DNA of 64,000 bases from Monoplex corrugatus (lineage: Eukaryota; Mollusca; Gastropoda; Littorinimorpha; Ranellidae). This document shows positions 37,101 to 46,794 of the stretch, one piece after another. Location of the stretch: NCBI GenBank assembly GCA_030674185.1, contig JAPXFY010000022.1, positions 39,046,130 to 39,110,129 of the forward strand, written 5' to 3'. The notes beneath the pieces are model-generated. The model was given only the letters and a program-made list of their open reading frames with translations. It did no database searches and was not told the origin of the DNA. How positions within the stretch are numbered: position 1 is the first letter of the stretch; every line of letters begins with the position of its first letter. The translations under genes and the position numbers were made by a program.

Positions 37101-40100
37101 ATGGGCTCGTTAAGGCGAAAGTCCCAGGAGGAGAGGACGAGAAGGAGATCCCCGGCCGGGTGCCGTGGGGGGTCAGGCTTCCTGAAGGGAAGCCCTACAG
37201 ACAATATCCAGCAGGACAGGGTTGTCAACGAATGAAGGACTACCCGACTGGCTGATGGTATTGCAGATGGCTGCCCTGCGTCCCTTCACTGAGGAGGGCA
37301 CCACAGGGCCGATCACTGCCGGGGACAAGCCTAATGGAGACATTGAGGCCTGCACAACAGCCTAGCAGGAAGGTTTAGAGCCTCCGGGTTGCTGTGCAGA
37401 ATGCGTGACCTTGGTTGAAGCAAGGACCGGCCTGTGACAGTGTGTTTTATTGGAGGCACATGGGACAGGTGCAGAAGTTCCGGAAACCATGTTTGGGCAG
37501 GCCATCGAGGCGCCACGAGAACCATCGCGGCAGAGTCTGCCTGCACCTTCCGCAGAACTTTCCCAGTTAGGGGAACGGAGGGAAGGCATAGCCCGACAGG
37601 ACTGACCGTGGGATGGACGGAGAATCCACGGGCCAAGCCGAAGGATCCGAGACTGGAAAGACATACAGATGAAGGCGGCGGTGGAATCTGGTGGCAAACA
37701 GGTCCACTTGTGATTTGGACCACGCTGCCCACACTGGCTTCAGAACTGCACAGACCAGTGCCTGTTCTGAGGGAAGAATCCTGTGGGAGCTGCTGACGGA
37801 GGCCGCAAGTATGTTCATCTTTCCCGGGACATGCATCGCTGAGATCCGAAAGGATTGTTCTGCACACCAGAGTGGAAGCTGTTCCGCTCTCCGAGACAAG
37901 GAGTGGGAGCGGGCGCCCCTTTGCTTGTTGATGTAACAAGCCATAGTAGTGTTGTCCGTGTCGATGCGAACATGTTTTCCCTTAAGAAAGGGGAGAAAGT
38001 CTCTGGGGGCTTGAAAAACTGCCTCCAGTTCCAGCACGTTGATGTGACAGGAAAGGAGGTTTTGTGACCATTGACCTGCTGCTGTTAGCAGGCCCACGTA
38101 GGCCCCCCACCCAGATTAGGACGCATCCGTGAAAAAGTCCGCTGAGGAGGGGTGTGTGTGATATGGACTCCCTGGGCTAACCGGGACCGGGAGTGCCATT
38201 TGCTCACTGATGATTGGTCCCAAGCAACCCTGGGGAAAAGCCCTGAACTGGAAGAATCGGTTCCTCGAAACGAATTGGAGGTACGTCCAGTCCCTTGGGT
38301 GAATAAAGAGATGGGAATACGCATCTCTGAGATCAATGGAAATCCCCCAGTCGTCCGGGAGAAAGGCATCACAGATGGACCTAGGGATTTCCATCTGAAA
38401 GTGTCTATGTGTCGGGACAGACTGCCCACAGGATCGCCTGTGGGGGGGTGCTTGCCCTAGCCCCTTTGGGGCTGAAGGAGGCGCAAAACATCTCCTGTGG
38501 AGGCCCCTGGAAGGTGGGGGGAGCCGCCGGAGCAGGGCGCTTTGCCGCGGGGCAAGCGGGACCAGAGTGAAGGGCGAGGTCCCTCCTGATTTCGTCCTGA
38601 CTCTTGATAGTGGCCTGCACGTGGGTCCCGAAGAGGGAACCAGACCTAAGTGGCACAGCTCTCGAGGAAGTTCTGGCAGATGAAGAGCGGGTGACCAAAG
38701 ATGGTAAGAGTACCGCATTTGGCCTTGACAGGACTGAATTGAGGTACAATCTGGCGAAGGGCATTGGCCGAGTGCTGAGGTCTTTCCGCCATGGAGTGAA
38801 TGGAAGCAACCATTGCGGGAGAGACAGGTGACTGATGGAGAGAAGCGGGCTCGTAGTCTGGGTCCTGAAGAGCGGACACCAGACCACACCCAAGAAGAAA
38901 TCCACCCACTGGATCCACTTCCAGACCTCTCCTGGCAGTCTCCTTCCAGTTTCAGGGGGTAGAATTGCTGCTTGAAAAAAAAAGAGGAAGGCGGGGTCCA
39001 GGGGCAACGCCCCTGCTGGGGGGTCTAGGGGGGCAACGCCCCCCAGCCTAAAACGAAAATTAGCATTTTGAAAGCATTTTGAAGACCTCTCCTGGCACCT
39101 TTTTCAGCAATTCAAGCCCTGAAACACCTGTTTTTCACAAATCTGTACCTCAGTTATCTAGATATTCACAACTTTTAAATGATCTTTCTAAGACTATTAT
39201 CACACTGGCTCACAATGGTCTAGTATATCATTTGTTGTCTATTAAACACCAAATTATACACTAGGCCATTGAGAGCCAGTCTCGATAATAACTTTTCAAA
39301 TATATATATGTGAAGTGGCAAATGGCTTTATTTGTGTGTGAGGCGTTTCACATGGGCTTCGATGGCGATCCGACCACGCGAGTTGTAGTTGATATCGCTT
39401 TTGCATGCAATGCAGAGAGGGTAGCCTGGCTCCTTCACCTTGCGGATGAAATCCCCGACGCGATTCTCTTCGATAATTTCATCGGTCCATTCCCATCGCC
39501 AACCATTTGTAGGTCCAGTTTTTTCTTCGAAAGGCTCTCCGTGCTCAACAATCTGCAAGTTGATCGCCATCTTGGAGACCGACTGCGCAATCAGTTTCGC
39601 GCACGCTAAAGCTCCCCTTCCGAGAACTCATTCCGATCAAGCCATTTGAGAATACAGCGATTTTGGGAATTTTTTAGGTCCGATTTTTTTTTCGGCGGAC
39701 GATTTTTTTCCGGCGGATTCTGATTTTAAAAAAGCGAAAATCCGCCTAACGGCAGAACAATTCCACCCCCTGAGTTTGCCAGGCAGCACTGCGAGAGGGA
39801 GATATGCCGCTGCTGGGCCTGAGACCTCTCTTGCGCTAAGACGAGGTTATCCTGTGTGAGGGAGAGTGGCGACTCTGGAATGGCCTCATGGGCCATAAGG
39901 ACTGTTCTGTGGAAAGGGAGTTTCTCTGGCCTCAGGAATTTCCCGTAAGCCAGAGCTCCAAGGAAGTCGGGCACAGAGCCTGGAAGGATGTCCTGTGCCT
40001 CAGTGCCCCTCACCTTGCTATGAGCCCTCCTCACCGAGTCAGCCACCAAGCCTGACTCTTTTAGGAAAGGGGAGGCTGCGGCTGTGAGAGGAAGGGCACC

Positions 40101-41898
40101 AAGGCGAGCTCTGCCACGGCAGGGCAGGGAGCCTTGGCCTCTTGGGAAGCGGGGTAGAGCCCTCATTATCCGATTTCGAGTCAGTGTACCCCCGGCCCGC
40201 CTACAGAGGAGGCAATGGACTGTGGAGTGCCCGAGTGTGGGCAAACTCCAAACGGACTGGGGTCAGAAGCCCCGGGGAGGCCCCCTTGGGGAGGAATCCG
40301 ACCTGGGGGGGATCCAGAGGGGTGGTCAAGGCAGACGCCTGCGTGGGTGGGGCGCCGGGCATAAAGCGGGGCCACCAAGTATACCCTGCGAATGAGGCAA
40401 GGGGAAATCCCATAGATGGGAAGTGCTGCCATGGCGCCATGCACGGTGCCATGGGAGGCGTCATGGGCTGAGCCGATGGAGTCCCTGGATCCACCAGTGC
40501 CCATGGGGCCAGCCTGCTGGGGGTCGGTTGTCATTTGCCAAGACGACTAAGCGCTCTGTCCACAATGGGACAGATATGTGCCAGCCCGCAGTGGGTCGCT
40601 TGGCATTTGCCAAGGCGACCAAGCACTGTCCGGATGGGACAAAGAGGTTGGAGCGGGGGCACAAGCAGGCTGCAGGGGAGGAAAGGAGACAACCTGGGCG
40701 ATCTACAATCTGACGCCCGTAATAGCATGGCCTACAACTAGTCTCATTTGGGCCTGATCCTTTTATTTACACCACAACTGAAACTGTTGCACACAGGCCT
40801 AGCCTATGCCCAAGTTAGTATTTTGCTGAAACCCGACACTAGAACAACAGGAGTAGTTATAGGCCTATAGATGTGGAACTCCTTGCCTCACAATCTCCGT
40901 CACAGCCCTTCATTTTCCCTCCTTTAAAACTAGTCTGAAGACTTTTCTCTTCCAGCAACATTTCTTGTAGACCCTCTTCCTGCCGCTCTGTATTTTTGAT
41001 GTGCGTGTTTTTGGGTGTAAATGCGTGCGCGTGTGTTTGTGTGCGTCTGCGTGTGTGTGTGGTTTGTGTGTGTGTGTGTGTGCGTGTGTGTGTGTGTTGG
41101 TGTGTGTCTGTGAGTTCGTGTGTTTGTTTTACTTTTATTGTTGTTGTAAAGCGCTTTGTGCAAGTGGAAAGCGCTCATAAATAACCATTTATTATTATTA
41201 TTATTATTATTATAGGCTAATCACTGTGTCGGTTTGATGATTGAATACGTGTGCAGGGCCCAAGTGTGGAGTTACTGCCCTGCTCCAGAAGACTAAGTTT
41301 TTGTTGAGGAGCGATTGTGATTACTTTGGATCTTATCCAACACGTGGCAAGCGCAGTGAGAGTATCGGTGCACTAAAATCGATTAAAATTTATTTTTCTT
41401 TCTTTCTTGCTTGCGCTTGTTAAAAAAAAGCTGAAATTTGTAACAACTTGATTCCCAGGTTTCACACACACGCAAAAAACAAAACAAAATAACTCGCAAA
41501 TCATTCATTATTATCATATATACCATGCAGTATGCACTGAGCTGGCTACACTGACTGGTGATTGAATTTGAAATATTTCAATCAAATGCAGGCTACTCTA
41601 AAGTGAATCAAAAACCAACCAAACAAACAAAAAACACGATTTGCTTACAAGTACCCAGCTCACTAGACCAGAAGAAGAGTTCGGCCTCGTGCTCACTTTC
41701 AACATCAGTCTATCAGACATGGCGGCTATTTTCTTACCTTGGATCTTCGAACTCGACGAAGGCGAATGGTGGACCTTTCTTGTTTTTCAGATCAACAAAT
41801 ATGATCTTTCCGTATCTGTAAAACAAATCTTCAATATCTCTCGTTCTAATGTCTGGGGGCAAATTGCCCACGTAGACTCTGCTATCTCTTCGAGCCAT
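28020..41898 (-). CDS. SRSF1: SRSF1 (SF2/ASF) splicing factor, 4 coding exons, 216 aa
   Basis: Exons 41898-41738, 34936-34776, 33009-32837 and 28175-28020 join in frame (161+161+173+156 bp) with GT-AG introns of about 6.8, 1.8 and 4.7 kb. RRM1 (about 7-80) has RNP2 VYVGNL at 8-13 and RNP1 [10 protein letters not shown] at 41-50. A glycine/arginine hinge follows at about 79-94. The second pseudo-RRM (about 103-170) carries the invariant SWQDLKD at 114-120. The C-terminus (about 176-216) is an SR/RS domain ending SRSRSPY. Known family role: binds exonic enhancers, recruits U1 and U2AF, and shuttles in mRNA export. The RS tail length favours SRSF1 over SRSF9. The N-terminus is short (MARRDSR) because it lacks the Gly-rich vertebrate leader. 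Introns are loaded with transposons, all apparently tolerated. A CCGGAAGT motif at 42134-42141, about 240 bp upstream of the ATG, could be an ETS-type promoter element; no TATA box was seen. A CR1-like LINE lies just upstream. Confidence 0.96.
28318..28840 (+). pseudogene. Possible decayed transposon coding fragment in SRSF1 intron 3
   Basis: A TTAACTCATTTGCGC start at 28320 resembles a piggyBac-like end. A plus-strand acidic frame at about 28623-28838 reads [19 protein letters not shown] and stops at TGA. The acidic Ser/Asp style recalls piggyBac transposase N-termini, but no catalytic domain is present and I could not find a matching right end. Weak call. Confidence 0.25.
29078..29345. repeat. 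Minisatellite, unit about 40 bp, 6 copies
   Basis: Units share ATGACTCACCACACTC and AGTTGTCCAAGAG. It is followed at 29480 by the GCTGACACCACC block seen in the 2236-2815 array. Confidence 0.8.
29600..29820 (-). mobile_element. LINE 3' end fragment (RTE-like)
   Basis: The minus frame ends [32 protein letters not shown] and [13 protein letters not shown] before TGA, followed by an (ATG)n tail. This is the C-terminal style of RTE-like elements. Shorter pieces of the same family lie at 47020-47135 and 60505-60597. Confidence 0.75.
30449..31134. mobile_element. Non-autonomous DNA transposon with CAG termini and 5-bp TSD
   Basis: Perfect 14-bp terminal inverted repeats CAGACATGGGATTC and GAATCCCATGTCTG, flanked by AGAAT direct repeats (30444-30448 and 31135-31139). 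Just inside the left end is a GC hairpin, GGGGCAATGCCCC and GGGGGCGAAGCCCCC. The minus strand has a short frame with [14 protein letters not shown] near 30710, compatible with a decayed transposon-encoded protein. It lies in SRSF1 intron 3. Confidence 0.85.
31992..32495 (+). repeat. Interspersed repeat A, copy 3
   Basis: Starts TTTAAAGCCCAGTCGCC and ends at ATACTATTCATACTGG; more diverged than copies 1 and 2. At the position matching 18549 it has plain TACACATG. Confidence 0.72.
32837..33009 (-). CDS. SRSF1: SRSF1 coding exon 3
   Basis: Acceptor TTGTGCAG|GTCTG, donor CATGAG|GTAATC. Encodes the pseudo-RRM core, including [19 protein letters not shown] and [13 protein letters not shown]. It ends on a codon boundary. 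Confidence 0.96.
33312..33502. mobile_element. TTAA MITE in SRSF1 intron 2, rearranged
   Basis: TTAACCTTTTGACTCCTGC start, arm with CAGCGAAGCAAAAACTTAAT, right inner arms (GAGGGAGTCAAAGGGTTAAG) present twice, and outer arm GCAGTTGGTGAGTAAGG. The left inner arm is deleted. Confidence 0.8.
33926..34592. mobile_element. Possible piggyBac-like element remnant in SRSF1 intron 2
   Basis: Left end TTAGCCCCTTGAGTGCC and right end (complement) TTAACCTGTTAACTGC are imperfect inverted repeats of about 16 bp (11 matches). A subterminal palindrome GACCGAATATTCGGTC lies at about 34552-34567. A minus-strand acidic frame ([19 protein letters not shown]) could be a decayed transposase N-terminus. No catalytic region. 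Moderate to low certainty. Confidence 0.4.
34776..34936 (-). CDS. SRSF1: SRSF1 coding exon 2
   Basis: Acceptor CACAG|GGATGC, donor ATCAG|GTAAG. Encodes [17 protein letters not shown], the RRM1 end, the RG hinge and [13 protein letters not shown] at the start of RRM2. Confidence 0.96.
35510..36215 (-). pseudogene. DIRS tyrosine recombinase, partial copy 1
   Basis: Blocks in order: [11 protein letters not shown], then after a frameshift [62 protein letters not shown] and [17 protein letters not shown]. The HEIR box and the downstream Tyr region are the tyrosine-recombinase signatures. The 5' part is truncated at about 36215, where the second copy's terminal repeat begins. Confidence 0.85.
36440..37228 (-). 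pseudogene. DIRS tyrosine recombinase, copy 2
   Basis: Same protein as copy 1: [30 protein letters not shown] and [12 protein letters not shown]. Here the first frame is continuous, but the [17 protein letters not shown] stretch is deleted and later parts are frame-shifted ([17 protein letters not shown]). It extends further 5' than copy 1. Confidence 0.82.
37331..38900 (-). pseudogene. DIRS reverse transcriptase and RNase H-like region
   Basis: RT block [48 protein letters not shown]. The RNase H part has [38 protein letters not shown] and [11 protein letters not shown]. The order and motif style are those of DIRS/Ngaro elements. Several frameshifts separate the blocks; the YxDD region is not visible in one frame. 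Confidence 0.85.
38953..39772. mobile_element. CAG-ended DNA transposon (820 bp) inside the DIRS element
   Basis: Terminal inverted repeats CAGGGGGTAGAATTG and CAATTCCACCCCCTG (one mismatch), flanked by AGTTT direct repeats (38948-38952 and 39773-39777). It has a GC hairpin block (GGGGCAACGCCCC, GGGGGGCAACGCCCCCC) near the left end. The minus frame at 39570-39328 has WRWEWTDEI and a C-x2-C-x16-H-x5-H finger ([11 protein letters not shown] ... HVKRLTH). No DDE domain is present. Confidence 0.88.
39328..39570 (-). CDS. Small zinc-finger protein remnant of a DNA transposon
   Basis: 80 aa, [11 protein letters not shown] to HVKRLTHK, with Trp-rich and C2-x16-H-x5-H motifs. It lies entirely within the 820-bp element, so I read it as the N-terminal DNA-binding exon of a transposase; the rest is missing. 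I do not recognise the exact family. Confidence 0.45.
   Translation of the reverse strand: MAINLQIVEHGEPFEEKTGPTNGWRWEWTDEIIEENRVGDFIRKVKEPGYPLCIACKSDINYNSRGRIAIEAHVKRLTHK
39773..40735 (-). pseudogene. DIRS gag-like 5' region
   Basis: GC-rich frames such as [19 protein letters not shown] and [16 protein letters not shown], then Gly/Pro-rich sequence. It continues across the 38953-39772 insertion into the RT side. Function is inferred from position only. Confidence 0.5.
40868..41212 (+). mobile_element. LINE 3' end with (ATT)n tail
   Basis: Reads [16 protein letters not shown], then after a one-base shift [15 protein letters not shown] before TAG at about 40970. This is the C-terminus style of CR1/L2-like elements. 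The 3' UTR contains a TG microsatellite (41040-41100), TAAAGCGCTTTG and an (ATT)n tail to 41212. It sits in SRSF1 intron 1. Confidence 0.78.
41738..41898 (-). CDS. SRSF1: SRSF1 coding exon 1
   Basis: ATG at 41898-41896; encodes residues 1-53 plus two bases of codon 54 (Arg). It ends CCAAG|GTAAGAA. It holds most of RRM1, with both RNP motifs. Confidence 0.95.
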
Positions 41899-42311
41899 GT
41901 ATGATGTTTATGCGTTTTAGAACGAACTAGGCTTCGTCGCTAGAACTGTGTGCAATGGCGTCACGGAAATCAATGAGCGACGAATTACTTATATAAATTA
42001 AATAACGTGGATACAGTGTATAAATTTTATGCTTGGTCTAATGAACAATATTCACTTTCTTCTACGACACAATACTCTACTGCATTTTGGTCGTTTTATT
42101 TGTCTATTTTCGCTATATTTTAACGGACTTTTTCCGGAAGTGTGAAGGTTACAAGAATTTGCGGTGAATTGTGACTCCCCAGCGCCATGACGGGAAATAG
42201 AATCATCTACCCCTACTGCCTACCCCCCTCCCCCACCACCACCATCCGTGTACACGTCACAAATTGTAAACAATAAACAAAGAGGAGACAGTAAACAGAA
42301 TAATCAACTGG

Positions 42312-43073
42312 ATGATTGTGGACACTGAACGGATGATGATGAAGACAATGTATCAGTATGATACACTGAACTGCCCGAATGTGCAGTATGTTTGTCCTAA
42401 ATGCATGGACAGTCAGTCCGAGGACATACAATCGCGTTCGGATGTCCGCCTAGACAAACTATTGCAAATGGTTTATGATCTGACCAAAAGGTGAAGGATC
42501 TAGAGCAAGGGCTAGGAGGAGAAAGCTTGGACAAGAAAATCGATGAGGCAGTGATTAAGAAAGTTGAGGAGGCGATGGAAGAGAGAGGAGAGAAAGAAAA
42601 AAAAGATGAATGTGATCATAGTGGGTGTTAGAGAGAGCTCTGAAGATAGTGCAGAGGATAGGAAGAAAGACGACTTGAAGGCTGCCAAAACGATTCTGGG
42701 AAAACTGACAAAGATAGCAGACAATGATGTGAAAGAGCCTGTCAGACTGGGAAAGGTGGGAGGAAATAGGCCCAGGATGTTGAAGGTAACCATGACAAAT
42801 GAGGAAAAGAAGAAAGAAGTAGTGAGAAAGTCTCCTGAGCTGAATGCCGGAGTGACAGATCTGACAAAAAAAATCTATGTCAACCATGACTACACTCCCA
42901 AACAGAGGCAAAAGTACAAAGAGCTGAGAGAAGAACTGATTAGAAGAAGGGATGAGGGTGAACAGAACATAGTAATCAGGAATGGACAGATTGTGACTGT
43001 GAGTTCCAGGCCAAGAGGAGCAAAGGATGGGAAAGGGCCAACAGGAAATGGGAGGGAGAAAGCTACATATTGA
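42312..43073 (+). pseudogene. LINE ORF1-like protein, two frameshifts
   Basis: Starts MIVDTERMMMKTMYQYD with a Cys pair (CPKC) suggesting a finger. A coiled-coil stretch in a second frame follows (VKKVEEAMEERGEKEK style), then the RNA-binding-like part MNVIIVGVRESSED, RLGKVGGNRPRMLKV, TDLTKKIYVNHDYTP and GEQNIVIRNGQIV. Frame changes occur near 42490 and at the A-run near 42600. Confidence 0.72.
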
Positions 43074-43950
43074 ACCAACAAAGGAAATCATGTAATAATG
43101 TAAATAGAAGTGAACATGTAACTCAGGAAGAGTGCATTCTTGTATACTCAAATGTTGATAGTTTGTTAAACAAAAAAGATGAGTTTTTGGCCCTCATAGA
43201 TGATTTAAAACCAAGTGTGATTGGGCTGACAGAAATCAAGCCGAAGAATGTGAGAGATTTTATTGAGAATCAATATTCTTTTCCTAATTTTGATATGTTT
43301 GTGTCAAAAAATCCCCAAAGGGGAGTTGTATTATATACTGAAAAAAGGTTGAATGCAAGAGAGTGTGAAGAGTTAAATAATGAAGACCTTGAAGAAAGTG
43401 TGTGGTGCTCTTTTAGTGGTGCTTATGGTGAAGAAGTATTGTTAGGATGTATATATCGAAGTCCTAATACAAGCACAGTAGAAAATGACAAAAAGCTGTT
43501 TGATGTTTTAAAATCTGATAAACTTAATAAGTATGATAAGATTTGTATTGTTGGTGACTTTAATTTAACTTTCCAAATGTTGGTTGGGATGGAGAGTGGA
43601 GAGGTGATAAAAGTGACAAAATAATTGAGAATTTACGTGATGCATTTTAATTCAAAAGGTATCAGAACCTACTCGAAGAAGGAAAGGACAAATTCCTTCT
43701 CTGGATGACTGGGTACTAGTAAATGAAGAAAAAATCTCAGATATAGAGCACTTACAACCGGTTGGTAAAAGTGACCACGACGTATTGAAATTCAAATTGT
43801 ATGTCTCAATGTATAATGCACCTATAGTAGACAAATACAAGTATGATTTTAATAAGGGTGATTACAGAAAACTTAATAATATTGTGAAGGATGAAGATTG
43901 GAGTGGCTTGGTTAATATGGACGTTGAGAGTGCTTGGGGTATGATAAAAA
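43070..43950 (+). pseudogene. LINE endonuclease domain, frame-broken
   Basis: YSNVDSLLNKKDEFLAL, GLTEIKPKN (catalytic E), GCIYRSPNTS and IVGDFN. A TTAA-type duplication at about 43563-43570 breaks the frame before the NVGWD block; later frames contain the GKSDHD-like region. Confidence 0.85.
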
Positions 43951-43960
43951 AAAGTGTTAA

Positions 43961-46031
43961 ATGATGGTGTTGAGGAATGTGTCCCAAAAGTTAAAGTTAG
44001 TAATTATGTTTTTAGATAAAAAGGCTCTGAGGAAAATTAAAAAGAAGTATAATACATATAAAAGATATTTGAGAACCAAAAAAGGTAGTGATTATGATAG
44101 ATATATAACAGTAAGAAATGAATGTGCCAAATTGTTGAAGAAAACCAGAAAAGAGTACGAGAAAAATATTGCTAAGGAAAGTAAAAGTAACCCGAAAAAA
44201 TTTTGGAAATATGTACAAGAAAGGACAAAATTGTTGAAGAAAACCAGAAAAGAGTACGAGAAAAATATTGCTAAGGAAAGTAAAAGTAACCCGAAAAAAT
44301 TTTGGAAATATGTACAAGAAAGGACAAAAGTTAATACAGGTATTAGCCCCTTAAAAACCAATGATGGAAAACTGGTTGTTACAGATAAAGACAAAGCTGA
44401 AGTTTTAAATAAATTTTTTGCAAGCGTTTTTACAACAGAAGATATCAGTACATTACCAGATTTAATAGAAAATTCAAAGTCAAATGGTATATCATTATGT
44501 GATATCAGAGTTACTCCAACTGCGGTAGAAAAAAAGTTACAGGAACTAAACCCGAATAAAGCTAAAGGACCAGATTTGATATCCCCTAGGATACTAAAGG
44601 AAGTAAGTAAAGAACTTGCAAAGCCACTTTGTATATTATTTAATAAGTCCTTAGAATCAGGTGAGTTACCAAAGGATTGGAAAACAGCCGATGTTAAAGC
44701 CTTGTTTAAGAAAGGAAATAGGAGTGACGCTGGGAACTATAGACCTGTAAGTTTAACTTGTATTGTTTGTAAAGTACTGGAATCACTAGTAGAGATTGTA
44801 TCATTTCTCACTTTGAAAGTAATAAATTTTATGCAAAATGTCAACATGGATTTAGAGGGAAAAGATCCTGTGTAACCCAATTATTAGAAGTTATGGAGGA
44901 TTTCACCAATATGATGGATAATGGGGACCCCTTTGATATCGTGTATCTTGATTTTAGAAAAGCTTTTGATTCTGTACCTCACGAAAGACTGCTCATAAAA
45001 TTAGCATCTTATGGTATTACAGGAAATACACTCAAATGGATCCAAAATTTTTTGTATGATCGAAAGCAGAGGGTAAAGGTAGGAAATGCTGAATCAGAAG
45101 ATAAAAAGTAAAAAGCGGGATCCCTCAGGGTAGTGTACTGGGTCCAATCTTGTTTACAGTATTTATAAATGACTTACCTGATTCACTGCACTATACTTGC
45201 AAAATTTTTGCTGACGATACAAAACTATATGACAAGGTTGCCAATGTTAATTTAATTCAACAGGACTTGCTAATACTACAAAACTGGTCAGATACTTGGA
45301 ATTTATATTTTAATGTTTCAAAATGCCATGTAATGCATGTTGGTAAGAAGAATATTAGACGAGAGTATTTCATGAAAATTGGAAATGATGTACAGAAAAT
45401 TAGTGTGTGTGAAACGGAAAAAGACTTGGGAGTTACATTTGATAGTGAATTATCCTTTGACCTGCACATTAAAAGAGTAGCAAATAGGGCTAACCAAATG
45501 ATAGGAATTATCAAAAGAACATTTTCGTACATGAATAAACATACATTTTTAATGTTGTATAAGGCTTTTGTTAGACCACATTTAGAATACGCAAGTGTTG
45601 TTTGGAATCCGTATTTGATAAGACAGTCAAAAATGATTGAAAATGTACAAAGAAGGGCAACTAGGTTGCTTATAGAGTGTAAAAATATGAGTTATGAAGA
45701 AAGGCTTAAGTTTTTAAAACTTCATTCACTGAAAGGTAGGAGGGTTAGGGGGGATTTAATACAGGTATACAAAATAATGAATGGGATGGATAAGCTATCA
45801 GTTGAAACATTTTTTTCCTTTCCACAAGCTAGTATAACAAGGAATGCTGAAGGTAAAATATTTGTTAAACACAGAAATACTAACACAAGAGCATTTTGTT
45901 TTTCTAACAGAATTGTTAAATTGTGGAATAAAATTCCTTTTGAAATTAAATTTACTAACAGCATTAACAAATTCAAAAATTTCCTGGACGATGACGCAGA
46001 ATTCAAAATTTTATTTAAAAAAATAGACTGA
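43961..46031 (+). pseudogene. LINE reverse transcriptase, frame-broken, with internal 33-aa duplication
   Basis: RT blocks as in copy 1. The 99-bp segment encoding LLKKTRKEYEKNIAKESKS to FWKYVQERTK occurs twice in frame (about 44130-44330). Frame breaks occur near 43990 (22-bp deletion), 44793 (one base lost) and 45105. The final frame (45150-46031) is continuous from FTVFINDLP through FADDTKLY to KILFKKID. Confidence 0.9.
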
Positions 46032-46384
46032 AGCAGATTTGGTCAAGTATGAATATTAAGGCATGCTTTTCAGACCCCGAAGAAGAAAATGTAAAACAAA
46101 AAAGATAGGGCGTTAAAAGGCCAGAAGGCCTAGGCTACGAGCCAGCCCTCAGCTACTACTACTACTAATGGTGTGTCTTACGGATAGAAATGCAGACGAA
46201 CAGAAAGTACCAATTGCATTCATGATTGTGCACAGAATTTTTTTTTCTGAAATACACTAACTCCGTAATAATGACCTTAGCAAGAGGTAAAGAAATAAAA
46301 ATCAGAAACAAGCGAAAATAGAACGAAAATGCGTATAACATTAAAGAATCAAGACCAGTGCAATTTTTTGGCATCCGTCAAGTG

Positions 46385-46690
46385 TATCTTAAGACTTTGC
46401 CAGTGTAGAATCTATGGGTTAAGGAGCAGTTCCAGACTATGCCAGTGTAGGACCTAAATGTTTAGAAGTTCCAGACTTTGCCAGTGTAGGACCTAAATGT
46501 TATGTAGAAGTTCCAAACTTTGCCAGTGTAGGACCTAAATGTTAAGTAGAAGTTCCAAAATTTGCCAGTGTAGGAGGACCTATATGTTAAGGAGATGTTC
46601 CAGATTTTGGCAGTGTGGGACCTATAAACTACATACAAGTTCAGGACGTTGCCTATGTAGGATCAATAGGTTAAGGAGAAGTTCCAGTAT
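46385..46690. repeat. Tandem repeat, unit about 53 bp, 6 copies
   Basis: Units share AAGTTCCAGACTTTGCCAG and TGTAGGACCTAAATGTTA. The last unit runs into a MITE arm. Confidence 0.85.
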
Positions 46691-46740
46691 GGTTGGCAAT
46701 GCAGGACGCCGGTGGACAGGTGCGGGGGTCAAAAGGTTAA
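46689..46740. mobile_element. TTAA MITE right arm only
   Basis: TATGGTTGGCAATGCAGGA, GGTGGACAGG and GGGGGTCAAAAGGTTAA; no left half. Confidence 0.7.
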
Positions 46741-46794
46741 TCACTTACATAATCAGACACCAACAGGGAATTTTAAGACTTTCGATGTTCACTT

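Larger units (their letters stand above)
35138..40735 (-). mobile_element. DIRS-type tyrosine-recombinase retroelement, degenerate, in SRSF1 intron 1
   Basis: Reads right to left: gag-like GC-rich region (40735-39773), RT (about 38900-38100), RNase H-like region (38097-37570), then tyrosine recombinase copies. The 3' part exists twice in tandem (36222 onward to higher coordinates, and 35138-36215). Each copy ends in an inverted-repeat block (GTGAGCCACAGTATGTTAG ... ACCGTGGCTCAC), the foldback termini expected of DIRS elements. A DNA transposon interrupts it at 38953-39772. The upper boundary near 40735 is approximate. Confidence 0.85.
42312..46168 (+). mobile_element. CR1-like non-LTR retrotransposon, longest copy
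   Basis: ORF1-like region, endonuclease, RT, C-terminal region, 3' UTR and (ACT)n tail at 46152-46167. It starts about 400 bp upstream of the SRSF1 ATG, in divergent orientation; the true 5' edge is uncertain. It is broken by several indels relative to the copy at 10673-13505 but keeps the FADDTKLY box. Confidence 0.9.

Noticed and set aside
35510..37228. Phage-type integrase gene
   Set aside because: The tyrosine-recombinase motifs belong with the adjacent DIRS RT and RNase H-like region and terminal inverted repeats; no prophage context.
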